A stretch of DNA of 64,000 nucleotides from JAWLHU01 sp049324875 (GTDB lineage Bacteria > Bacillota > Sulfobacillia > Symbiobacteriales > Symbiobacteriaceae): NCBI GenBank assembly GCA_049324875.1, contig JBMONC010000039.1:34716-98715 (forward strand), read 5' to 3'. The position numbers were made by a program, and so were the translations under genes. Below are positions 39,980 to 47,612 of the stretch, in pieces. The notes below the pieces were generated by a model. That model worked only from the letters and a program-made list of their open reading frames with translations, ran no database searches and was not told where the DNA came from. Within the stretch, counting starts at the first letter, position 1. Each line of letters begins with the position of its first letter.

Positions 39980-40352
39980 GCGCAATCTGACGGCCCTGGG
40001 GATCAAGTTTGGCACCGCGTTCTTTGTGCTGGCGGTCTGGGGCCAGGCCTCCGGCGGTCCCACCCCGGGCAAGGCGGCGGTGATCGCCCTCTTTGTGGCC
40101 GGTCTCTCCTGGGCGGCAGACCGCCTGCTCCCCTTCACGCTGCAGGGGGTGACCCGGTGGGCGATCGACGGCGGCCTGGCCGGCCTGACCATCTACGGCG
40201 CCCAGTTCCTCTGGCCCGGTCCCGGCATCGACCTGTTCAGCTCCCTGCTGCTCGGCTTCGGCCTGGGGGCGCTGGAGCTGCCGATCCACTTCTTCCTGGC
40301 CTCCCGCTACGGCCTCCGGCGCCCGGAGGATGACCGGGACGGGGTCCGGTAG
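39978..40352 (+). CDS. DUF2512 family membrane protein (YndM-like)
   Basis: 124 residues from TTG 39978, chosen because GAGGAGGGG lies 7 bp upstream. RNLTALGIKFGTAFFVLAVWG, ALFVAGLSWAADRLLPF and WAIDGGLAGLTIYGAQFL are the hydrophobic segments of DUF2512 proteins, common in spore-forming Firmicutes. Function unknown. The last third is more basic (SRYGLRRPEDDRDGVR). Confidence 0.75.
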   Translation: MRNLTALGIKFGTAFFVLAVWGQASGGPTPGKAAVIALFVAGLSWAADRLLPFTLQGVTRWAIDGGLAGLTIYGAQFLWPGPGIDLFSSLLLGFGLGALELPIHFFLASRYGLRRPEDDRDGVR

Positions 40353-40364
40353 GCCCTGTTCTTC

Positions 40365-40756
40365 GCCACGGATTCCCCTGAAAATGACGGCCACGGATTA
40401 CACGGATTACACGGATGAAGACAGAACATGGACAATGATGGGGTTCGTACCCTTTTCATGGGTGGTGCTGGTGCGAAGCACCGCACCATGGTGGTTACAC
40501 GGATAAATACATGAAATAAACAACAATGGGGATGGTACCCTTACCATCGGTGGTGCGGGTCACCGCACCAGAGTGGTTCCTCATGGGGGTTTCACTGGGC
40601 GTGCTGGGACGATCGATCACCCGTTTTCCGGGGTGCAATGACTCCGTGAAGTCGCCCCTTTGCGACTCCGGTGGTGCGGTGCTCCGCACCGACACCACTT
40701 GAAAAAATGAATTATAAATATTTGTATTAATCCGTGTAATCCGTGTAATCCGTGGC
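40365..40756. repeat. Palindromic intergenic repeat, copy 6 (long, composite)
   Basis: 392 bp. Left end GCCACGGATTCCCCTGAAAATG then CCACGGATTACACGGATTA. Right end CCGTGTAATCCGTGG. Three GGTGC-type hairpin modules are present (about 40462-40487, 40550-40571, 40671-40698), against one or two in other copies. It lies between convergent genes. Confidence 0.85.
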
Positions 40757-40760
40757 AGCA

Positions 40761-40788
40761 AAAAGGGGGCCCTGACCGGCCCCCTTTT
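40761..40788. terminator. Bidirectional terminator
   Basis: AAAAGGGGGCC (40761-40771) pairs perfectly with GGCCCCCTTTT (40778-40788). Confidence 0.85.
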
Positions 40789-40790
40789 CC

Positions 40791-41990
40791 TTACTTCTTA
40801 TACGAGATGCGGGTGAACTTGCAGGAGGGATCCCAGAGCATGAAGGAGTGGATGCCCAGCTCCTCCAGGGCCCGGACCTGGGCCATCACCTCGTCCGGGC
40901 CGTAGGTGACGCCGCCCATGGAGAAGTCCTGGATCCAGGGGCGGTGCTTCTCCAGGGGGATGCCGGGGGTGCGCTCGATCGCCTTGCCCAGCGAGTGCTT
41001 GATCGTCTCGTAGGGGGCGGCGTTCGGGTTGGGGAGGCCGTAGGTGTTGGGGGCGTAGTGGGAGGGGTAGGCCATGGCCGCCACGTAGTCCAGGATCTCC
41101 GCCGCCTGCCGGTAGTCCTGGCCGATCTCCATGTCGTCTCCCTCGGCCACCGAGGTGGTCAGGCCGAAGAGATCGGCGCCCACCACCACGCCCAGCGGCT
41201 TCAGCTCCTCCATGGAGCGCTTGAAGAAGCTGTTGATGTGGCTGGTCCGGTACTCGGCGGTGGTGTTCTTGTTGTAGCCATCCACCAGCTTCTCCGGGTA
41301 GCGGATATAGTCCCACTGGATCTCATCCACGCCGGCGGCGATGGCCGCCTTGGCGATGTCGAGGTTGTACCGCCAGACATTCTCATTCTTCGGGTCCATG
41401 AAGGAGTAAGGGCCGCCGGGGAAGCCGGGGATCCCCCACTCGGGGCGAGCCTTGTAGAGCCACTGGTCGTTCATCACCACAATCCGGCCCGAGACCCAGA
41501 AGCCCCGCTCCTTCACCTCGGCGATGAACTTGGGCAGGTCGGCAATCTTCCGCTTGTTGGCGCCGATCTCCCTGGCCAGGGGGATGTCGGACTCCCAGGA
41601 GAGGAATCCGTCCTCCGCCTTGATGTCCAGCACGATCGTGTTGATCCCCGCCTCCTTCGCCCAATCCAGCAGCGGCCAGACCAGGTGAGGCGTACCAGCA
41701 TACCAGCCCGTCACCAGGATGCCCCGGACCGGCTTCGGCATCTCACGCTTCACGGGCTTGGGGGGCTCGGCCGGCTTGGAGGGCTCTGCCGGCTTCGCCG
41801 GCTCGGGGGCGGTCGGAGCGGGCTGGGTCGGCGGTTGGGCGGTCTCGCCCGCGGACGGCGGCTGCGCAGGGGTCGGGTTCTGCTGGGAGGAGGGGGCGGG
41901 CTCGGTCTTCGGTCCGTCCGCCGGCTTGCCGGAGCAGGCCGCCAGGAGCAGGGAGCCGATCAGCAGGATGGTCAGAACTGGCTTACGCAT
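40791..41990 (-). CDS. Putative glycoside hydrolase lipoprotein (DUF4015)
   Basis: 399 residues. Lipoprotein signal (ILLIGSLLLAAC), a long Pro/Ala/Lys linker to about residue 85, then a TIM-barrel domain of the DUF4015 glycosidase-like family: RGILVTGWYAG, INTIVLDIKAEDGFLSWESDIP, GRIVVMNDQWLYKARPEW, the acidic EIQWDYIRYPEK, GADLFGLTTSV, YVAAMAYPSHYAP and HSFMLWDPS. ATG is preceded by GGAGGTTGCG. A cell-wall or extracellular glycan is a likely substrate, but activity in this family is poorly known. Confidence 0.85.
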   Translation of the reverse strand: MRKPVLTILLIGSLLLAACSGKPADGPKTEPAPSSQQNPTPAQPPSAGETAQPPTQPAPTAPEPAKPAEPSKPAEPPKPVKREMPKPVRGILVTGWYAGTPHLVWPLLDWAKEAGINTIVLDIKAEDGFLSWESDIPLAREIGANKRKIADLPKFIAEVKERGFWVSGRIVVMNDQWLYKARPEWGIPGFPGGPYSFMDPKNENVWRYNLDIAKAAIAAGVDEIQWDYIRYPEKLVDGYNKNTTAEYRTSHINSFFKRSMEELKPLGVVVGADLFGLTTSVAEGDDMEIGQDYRQAAEILDYVAAMAYPSHYAPNTYGLPNPNAAPYETIKHSLGKAIERTPGIPLEKHRPWIQDFSMGGVTYGPDEVMAQVRALEELGIHSFMLWDPSCKFTRISYKK

Positions 41991-42119
41991 CGCAACCTCC
42001 GTGGAGTGGGCGGATGTTATTTAGACGATACCGGTCCGCGTTTAGTTTACAGGAGCGCTTGTTTTGCCTGCTAGTAGTATATCCCTGGAGGTATCAATGG
42101 GCAGGGGGGAAGATCAGGT

Positions 42120-42168
42120 GAACGCACCTCCTGTGCGGCAGTATACGCCGCCCACCGGGGGTGCGTTC
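42120..42168 (-). terminator. Compound hairpin after the nucleotidase gene
   Basis: GAACGCACC (42120-42128) pairs with GGTGCGTTC (42160-42168). An inner GCGGC/GCCGC stem sits at 42135-42151. Confidence 0.5.
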
Positions 42169-42175
42169 GCAGGGG

Positions 42176-42775
42176 TCAGATGGGATGGACCGGCTGCATT
42201 GCCCGCTCAGCGGACGGCGTCTCCGTCCGCCGGTCCCGGGCGGCCACCAGTAAGCGGATCAGCGCCTCCGCCTCGGCCCAGGAGTGGACCCGGTGGCCAT
42301 CGTGGAAGTCCCGGTTGTAGGGGTAGTCCATCAGGATCCGGGTGGCGGGGTGGTGGATCAGGTTCTTGGGGGCATCGTCAAACATGAAGTCGCCCCGCAC
42401 CAGGTCCTTCCGGTAGGTGATCACGATGTTCCCCTTCGGCACCATCGGCAGGTGGCGGCGGACCCAGGCGATCTTGTCGCCGGCCGCCTCCTTCGGGCTC
42501 GCGGTCACCACCACCAGCTCGCAGAGGTGCTGCAGCCGGTCCAGGGCCTCCACGCAGCCCTCGATCGGCTCCAAATCGGCGAAGAAGCCGGGCCGGTTCA
42601 GGTAGTGGTAGATCCGCTTGCCGCACTCGGGCTTGACGAAGTGATCCCAATTCCAGGAGGTGATCTCCTCCTCGGTCAGGTCGTCGTCGTAGTCCTGGTT
42701 GTAGACGGCCAGCCACTTCTTCATCAGGTTGCAGCAGACGCCGTCCAGGTCGAAGAGCAGCACAGGTTTCGGCAA
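42176..42775 (-). CDS. 5'(3')-deoxyribonucleotidase-like HAD protein
   Basis: 199 residues. HAD motif I LLFDLDGVCCNL at the very N-terminus, a cap region rich in aromatic residues (YHYLNRPGFFADLEPIEGCVEALDRLQ), motif II ELVVVTASP, a motif III Lys (TYRKDLVRGD) and motif IV FMFDDAPKN. This is the NT5C-like family that dephosphorylates nucleotides. It lies 24 bp downstream of a thioesterase gene on the same strand. Confidence 0.86.
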   Translation of the reverse strand: MPKPVLLFDLDGVCCNLMKKWLAVYNQDYDDDLTEEEITSWNWDHFVKPECGKRIYHYLNRPGFFADLEPIEGCVEALDRLQHLCELVVVTASPKEAAGDKIAWVRRHLPMVPKGNIVITYRKDLVRGDFMFDDAPKNLIHHPATRILMDYPYNRDFHDGHRVHSWAEAEALIRLLVAARDRRTETPSAERAMQPVHPI

Positions 42776-42799
42776 AATCCAACCTCCTTGTCAGAGGGG

Positions 42800-43312
42800 T
42801 TATTCCGTAGTATGTCCCGATTCCGGTGAACGGCCACGCCGGGCGAGCCGCTCCTCACGCCGCCGCTTTCCCTCCTCGAAGCAGCGCCGCTCCTCCTCGG
42901 TCTCCGGCTCCAGCGCCGGGACGGGCGCAGGCTTTCCGGTGACCGGATCGAGGGCGACAAAGGTGGTGAAGGCGGTGGTGGTGTGACGACGGTTGCCGGT
43001 CAGAAGGTTTTCCGCATAGACATCGACCGCCACCTCCAGCGAGGTCCGGCCGACCCAGGTCACCTTCCCCTTCAGGATGCAGGCCTCGCCCACGTGAACC
43101 GGGGTCAGGAAGTCGACCGAGTCGAAGGAGGCGGTGACGCAGGGACGTCCGGCGTGACGGATCGCCGCCACCGCTGCGGCCATGTCGATCAGGTGGAGCA
43201 GCCGCCCGCCCAGCATGTTCCCCAGCGGGTTGGCGTCGTTGGGCAGGACCACTTCGGTCATCTCCACCGCCGAGAGGCGGGGAGGCTTGGATAGAGGGGT
43301 ATGCTCGCTCAT
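42800..43312 (-). CDS. Hotdog-fold acyl-CoA thioesterase
   Basis: 170 residues from ATG 43312 (AGGGAG about 9 bp upstream). The YciA/BFIT-type thioesterase pattern is clear: EVVLPNDANPLGNMLGGRLLHLIDMAAAVAA with the catalytic Asn/Asp region, SFDSVDFLTPVHVGEA, and TTAFTTFVALDP. A charged helical tail ends the protein. It hydrolyses acyl-CoA; chain length is unknown. Confidence 0.9.
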   Translation of the reverse strand: MSEHTPLSKPPRLSAVEMTEVVLPNDANPLGNMLGGRLLHLIDMAAAVAAIRHAGRPCVTASFDSVDFLTPVHVGEACILKGKVTWVGRTSLEVAVDVYAENLLTGNRRHTTTAFTTFVALDPVTGKPAPVPALEPETEEERRCFEEGKRRREERLARRGRSPESGHTTE

Positions 43313-43445
43313 CGTTGACTCTCCCTTTGCCAAATAGCGCTAACTTTGATATTGTAGCACACCCCCCGGCACCGACAAAGGGTGGGCCCGAGAGAGGGTT
43401 CTGAGCAGGCTCCTGCGAATCTCTTTCGCAAGGAGGGAAATCCAC

Positions 43446-44591
43446 ATGAAACGGCCCGGCCTGCCCCTGCTCCTCACACTTGTGCTCTGTCTCCTGCTGC
43501 CGGGGCCGGCCCTGGCCAACAGCGGGCCACCCCACCAGGAGGGAGGCCAGTCCGGCCTTCTCCCCGGCAGGTCCGGCACCATCCACGTCCTCTCTGAGCA
43601 GCTCCGCATCGCCATCAGCTCCGACCTGGCCGAGGCTGAGGTGAGCGCCACCTATCGGATGGCCAACCGCGGCCCGGAGAGCCGGCTGCCCGTTCTCTTC
43701 GTCATCCAGGAGCACCTGCCGGCGGGCAGCCGGGAGAACCGGCCCCGCATCCGCTGGGAGGGGCAGGAGCTCCCCGTGACCGAGCGGCTGCTCAGCCTCC
43801 TGCCCGAAGCGGACCAACAGCGGGTCTTTGAGGCCTGGGGCGGTGAGAGGGAGGTAATCGACCCGGTCAGCGGCGAGCGGTACCTGCTTCACCGGTATGG
43901 CGGCACCTCGGCCAACCCCTGGGCCGGCCTCCGCCTCTTCGAGTTCGAGCTCCCCCTCGGCGAGGGGAGCGAGGGGAGCCTGGAGGTGACCTATACCCAG
44001 CCGGGAGGCTACGACCGGAGCCGCTACCTCCACCGGATCTATCACTACCACTACCTGCTCAAGCCCGCCCGGGGCTGGGCCTCCTTCGGCCCGCTGGAGG
44101 TGGTGATCGGGGCGCCGGAGCGCCCCTTCTTCGCCGCGACGCTGCCCCTGCGCTACGAGGACGGCGCCTACCGGGCCACCCTCCCCGGCCTGCCGGAAGA
44201 GAACCTGACCTTCAGCTTCATGAGCCGGGAGGGGATCCTGTTCTCGCAGCTGCAGCCGGCGCCCTACTATTGGATAGCCGCCGGGTTGCTGGGGCTCTGG
44301 GCACTCCTGCTCGGTATCGGGGTGGGCCGGCTGCTGGCGCCGCTCCAGGGTCGCCGAGCGGCCGGGTTCCTGGCCCTGCTGGCCGGACTGTTGGCGGGCG
44401 GGGTGGCCAACTTTGCGGTGATGCTGGCGATCTTTGACCGCTTCCCGTGGCTGACGCTCTACGGCTACGCCGGCACGCCGCCGATCGGCATGGTCCAGTG
44501 GGCCCTCTCCACCCCGCTGACCGGGTGGGTGGCGATGATCGCCGCGGCCCGGTTCCGCCGCCGGCGGCCGGCCGGGTTTCTGCAGCCGTGA
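43446..44591 (+). CDS. Hypothetical exported protein with C-terminal membrane segments
   Basis: 381 residues. Signal peptide PLLLTLVLCLLLPGPALA, an extracytoplasmic beta-rich part of ~240 residues (LRIAISSDLAEAEVSATYRMANRGPE ... LFEFELPLGEGSEGSLEVTYTQPGGYDRS), then about four hydrophobic segments (YYWIAAGLLGLWALLLGIGVG, GFLALLAGLLAGGVANFAVMLAI). ATG 43446 follows AAGGAGGG. The secreted part resembles proteins that interact with wall polymers only by composition; no family recognised. Confidence 0.65.
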   Translation: MKRPGLPLLLTLVLCLLLPGPALANSGPPHQEGGQSGLLPGRSGTIHVLSEQLRIAISSDLAEAEVSATYRMANRGPESRLPVLFVIQEHLPAGSRENRPRIRWEGQELPVTERLLSLLPEADQQRVFEAWGGEREVIDPVSGERYLLHRYGGTSANPWAGLRLFEFELPLGEGSEGSLEVTYTQPGGYDRSRYLHRIYHYHYLLKPARGWASFGPLEVVIGAPERPFFAATLPLRYEDGAYRATLPGLPEENLTFSFMSREGILFSQLQPAPYYWIAAGLLGLWALLLGIGVGRLLAPLQGRRAAGFLALLAGLLAGGVANFAVMLAIFDRFPWLTLYGYAGTPPIGMVQWALSTPLTGWVAMIAAARFRRRRPAGFLQP

Positions 44592-44648
44592 CGCAAGTTC
44601 CCCTCCCCTCTGTCACAGACTAGCTGTACAGAGAGGAGGGGATCGATC

Positions 44649-44885
44649 GTGGCAGATCCGAATGCTGTTCAGGGTTCGAACGCTGATCGGGCGGAGGCCG
44701 GTCTCAACCCGGAGGCGGCCTTCGCGGCGGCCACCCCGGCCACCGGCAACCGGCTGGCGCTGGAGGTGGAGGCCCGGCGGGAGGAGGGGGCGGGGGCGCT
44801 GCTGCAGAACGTGCGCCGGCAGCTGGAGCAGGCCCCGGGCGGCCAGGGCGCCGTCTACGGCCGGGACGAGTACGGCCAGGGGTAA
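44649..44885 (+). CDS. Small Ala/Glu/Gly-rich hypothetical protein
   Basis: 78 residues from GTG 44649 with GAGGAGGGG about 9 bp upstream. Hydrophilic, without membrane segment or Cys: NADRAEAGLNPEAAFAAATPATGNRLALEVEARREE and a Gly/Tyr-containing tail. Low complexity makes family assignment impossible; the good ribosome site and following terminator support a real gene. Confidence 0.55.
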   Translation: MADPNAVQGSNADRAEAGLNPEAAFAAATPATGNRLALEVEARREEGAGALLQNVRRQLEQAPGGQGAVYGRDEYGQG

Positions 44886-44895
44886 AGGGAAGCCA

Positions 44896-44927
44896 AAAGG
44901 GGCCGCTCCCCGGGAAGCGGCCCCTTT
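44896..44927. terminator. Bidirectional terminator
   Basis: AAAGGGGCCGCT (44896-44907) pairs perfectly with AGCGGCCCCTTT (44916-44927). Confidence 0.87.
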
Positions 44928-44945
44928 CACATGGCTCCGGCAACG

Positions 44946-46619
44946 CTATGGCTGGTTTGTCACCGCCTGCAGGCTCGCTGCCGCCTGGTCCAGCGCCTCG
45001 GCCGAGCGGGAGATTTCGGCCACCAGCCGGCCCAGCGACTCGGTGGCATCTGCCACCTCGACCGCCACCTGTTCGCCCACCCGGGCGGCCTCTCCGATGG
45101 AGCGCCCGTGGGCGAGGAGCGTCTCGCCGGTGGCGGCCATCTCCTCCGCTGAGGCGGAGTTCTCCTCGGCGATCGCCGCCAGGTGCTCCATCGACTTGAC
45201 CAGCCGGCTGCTCCGGTCGGCGAGCAGCTCGGCCCGGCCGGTGATCTGCTGGGCGCTCCGGGAGGTCCGAGCCACCGTCTCTCGGATCGCCTCCAGGGAG
45301 GTGAGGGCGGTACGGGAGAGGTCCACCCCTCCGGCCACCTGCTGCCGGGCCTCCGCCATGGTGGTCAGCGCCTCCTGCACGCTCCCCTGCACCTGACCGA
45401 TCAGCCGGGTGATCTCAGCCGCTGCCTGGCTGGAGCGGGTGGCGAGCCGGCCCACCTCCTGGGCGACCACGGCGAAGCCGCGGCCCGCCTCGCCCGCCCG
45501 AGCGGCCTCGATGGCGGCATTCAGCGCCAGCAGCCCGGTCTGGCCTGCGAACTGCTCAATGGTGGTGACCACCTGCCCGATCTGCTCCGAATGGGCGCCC
45601 AGCTCGTCCATCTGGCGAGCGGCGGCCTCCATGGCCCGGGCCAGCGACTCCATCCCGCGGGCCGAGCGGCTGACCGCCTCCCCGCCCGCATCAGCCGCCT
45701 GGGAGGCCTCACGGGCGTCGTTGGCCACCGTCCGGACCAACTGTGTCACCTCGTCCGTGGAGTGGGCCATCTCCCGGACGAGGCCGGCAGCCGTGTTGAC
45801 CTGTTGCGCCTGCTCGCCGGCGGCGGCCGCGATCTGGTTGACCGTCTCCGAGAGTTGCTCCATCGACTCCAGCGCCTGGCTGACCGACTCGGCGGACTGC
45901 CGGCTGGAGCTCTTCAGCCGGTGCACCCCCGGCACCAGGTGGTTCGCCAGCTCCTCGTTGGCGGAGCGGCCCGCCTGGCTCAGGGCTGCCGAGGTGGCGA
46001 CCACCTGGGAGGCGGTATGGGCCGCCTCGCTCACCACCGCATCGAGCCGCTCCATCACCTCTTCCCGGGCGGCGGCGTTGGAGAGCACCGCCATCAGGGA
46101 GCGGAAGCGGGCGGCGGTCGCATAGACCACGACGCCGGTCAGGATGAGCAGGATCCCGTTGACCAGCGCCAGGCGGATGACCGTCATCTCGCCGGCGACC
46201 TGCGGCGGATGGAAGAGGATGATCAGCACCCAGCCCATCAGGCTGACGGCGGTTCCGTAAACGGAGGTGGACCGCTCCATATAGAGGCCGGCCAGGATCG
46301 GGGGGATGTACCAGATGCCCAGGTGCTGGTTGGACCCGGGCAGAAGGAAGGCGATGGAGATCACCATGGCGGCAATCAGGGTGATCATGAGAAACTTCGC
46401 CAGGCCCGGGAGCCACCGAAGCCGCAGCAGGAGCGTGCCGAGGGTGAGCAGGGCCAGGGAGCCCCCGCCCCAGGCGGTGAAGAGACCGGTATCCATGCCA
46501 AGGCGGGAACTGAGGGGCAGAAGCACCCCGATGATCGTGATCAGTCCGATCCAGCAGATGGTTGTCACTAGCCGGTTGGTCGAGGATTCGTGTTGCTTGA
46601 GTGCGTCTCGTGCCTGCAC
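44946..46619 (-). CDS. Methyl-accepting chemotaxis-type receptor with polytopic N-terminus
   Basis: 557 residues from GTG 46619 (GGGGGGAG 9 bp upstream); the frame is open further 5' without support. The N-terminal ~190 residues hold about six membrane segments rather than the usual two flanking a periplasmic domain, so sensing may occur in or near the membrane. The rest is a long signalling coiled coil with the conserved hairpin tip QTGLLALNAAIEAARAGEAG and GRGFAVVAQEVGRLA. No HAMP domain is evident. It would signal to CheA/CheW, which are not in the window. Confidence 0.92.
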   Translation of the reverse strand: MQARDALKQHESSTNRLVTTICWIGLITIIGVLLPLSSRLGMDTGLFTAWGGGSLALLTLGTLLLRLRWLPGLAKFLMITLIAAMVISIAFLLPGSNQHLGIWYIPPILAGLYMERSTSVYGTAVSLMGWVLIILFHPPQVAGEMTVIRLALVNGILLILTGVVVYATAARFRSLMAVLSNAAAREEVMERLDAVVSEAAHTASQVVATSAALSQAGRSANEELANHLVPGVHRLKSSSRQSAESVSQALESMEQLSETVNQIAAAAGEQAQQVNTAAGLVREMAHSTDEVTQLVRTVANDAREASQAADAGGEAVSRSARGMESLARAMEAAARQMDELGAHSEQIGQVVTTIEQFAGQTGLLALNAAIEAARAGEAGRGFAVVAQEVGRLATRSSQAAAEITRLIGQVQGSVQEALTTMAEARQQVAGGVDLSRTALTSLEAIRETVARTSRSAQQITGRAELLADRSSRLVKSMEHLAAIAEENSASAEEMAATGETLLAHGRSIGEAARVGEQVAVEVADATESLGRLVAEISRSAEALDQAAASLQAVTNQP

Positions 46620-46893
46620 GCGGCGTGCTCCCCCCGTTATCGGTACACCTTCAGGGTCCCCCCTGACAAATTGGCGCTCTGACGGGGAAAATCCTCCCGT
46701 ATACGAAATAGTCGGGGTGCGATCGGTCCTTCCAGGGGGGGCCGAAAGGTCCGGCTCCCGTTGGAATTGCAGCGATTTCGGCGGGTGAATGAAGGACTGT
46801 GGTGCCACAGGTGGAATCCTGGTAGAGAGAGCGGTGCTCCCGCCCGGGGCGGCCTTCCCGGTGGAGGGGAATCGCTACAAGGAGGCCACGCGC

Positions 46894-47601
46894 GTGAACC
46901 CGATGGTCCTCGTCATCGAGGATGATCCGATGCTGAGCGACGTACTGCGCATGTACCTGGAAAATGAGGGCTACCGAGTGCTGATCTCGGCCGACGGCGT
47001 CGAGGGGCTGACCCGCGCTCTGGCCGCGCAGCCTTCCCTGGTGGTGCTGGACGTGATGCTGCCGCGCCTGGACGGCTGGGAGGTCTGCCGCCAGATCCGG
47101 GCGGTGAGCCAGGTGCCGATCATCCTGCTGACCGCCCGGGGGGAGGAGCAGGACAAGCTGCTCGGCTTTGGCCTGGGTGCCGATGACTACCTGACGAAGC
47201 CCTTCAGCATGCAGGAGTTCCTGGCCCGGGTCCGGGCGGTGCTGAAGCGGTCGGTCTCCCAGCTCCCCGCCGCCGTGGAGCAGCAGAGTCCGCAGGAGGG
47301 GGTGCTCACCTTCCTGACGCTGGTGATCGACAACCGGCGGCATCGGGTGGTGCGGAACGGCACGCAGATCGCCCTCACCCCCAAGGAGTTCGAACTGCTC
47401 TGGTACCTGGCCAGCCGGGCGGGCAATGTGGTGAAGCGGGAGGAGCTGCTGCAGGCGATCTGGGGATATGGGATGGGGGAGGATGACCGGACCATCCATA
47501 CCCACATCAACCGGCTCCGGGCCAAGCTGGAGGGGCAGGACTACCGCTACATCCACACCGTCTGGGGGATTGGTTACAAGTTCGAGGTGGTTCGGACGTG
47601 A
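46894..47601 (+). CDS. OmpR family response regulator
   Basis: 235 residues from GTG 46894, with AAGGAGG 8 bp upstream; the frame extends upstream but without support. Receiver domain: acidic pocket VIEDDPML, phosphoacceptor Asp in LVVLDVMLPRLDGWE, Thr in ILLTARG and Lys in YLTKPFSM. Winged-helix DNA-binding domain: LTPKEFELLWYLASRAGNVVKREELLQAIWG ... RTIHTHINRLRAKLEG ... IHTVWGIGYKF. It is 11 bp from the kinase gene and is its cognate partner. Confidence 0.96.
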   Translation: MNPMVLVIEDDPMLSDVLRMYLENEGYRVLISADGVEGLTRALAAQPSLVVLDVMLPRLDGWEVCRQIRAVSQVPIILLTARGEEQDKLLGFGLGADDYLTKPFSMQEFLARVRAVLKRSVSQLPAAVEQQSPQEGVLTFLTLVIDNRRHRVVRNGTQIALTPKEFELLWYLASRAGNVVKREELLQAIWGYGMGEDDRTIHTHINRLRAKLEGQDYRYIHTVWGIGYKFEVVRT

Positions 47602-47612
47602 GGTGAGGCCCG

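Noticed and set aside
40365..40756. CRISPR-like array made by repeated CCACGGATTACACGG units
   Set aside because: The units are in tandem without unique spacers, occur at both ends in inverted form, and there are no cas genes.
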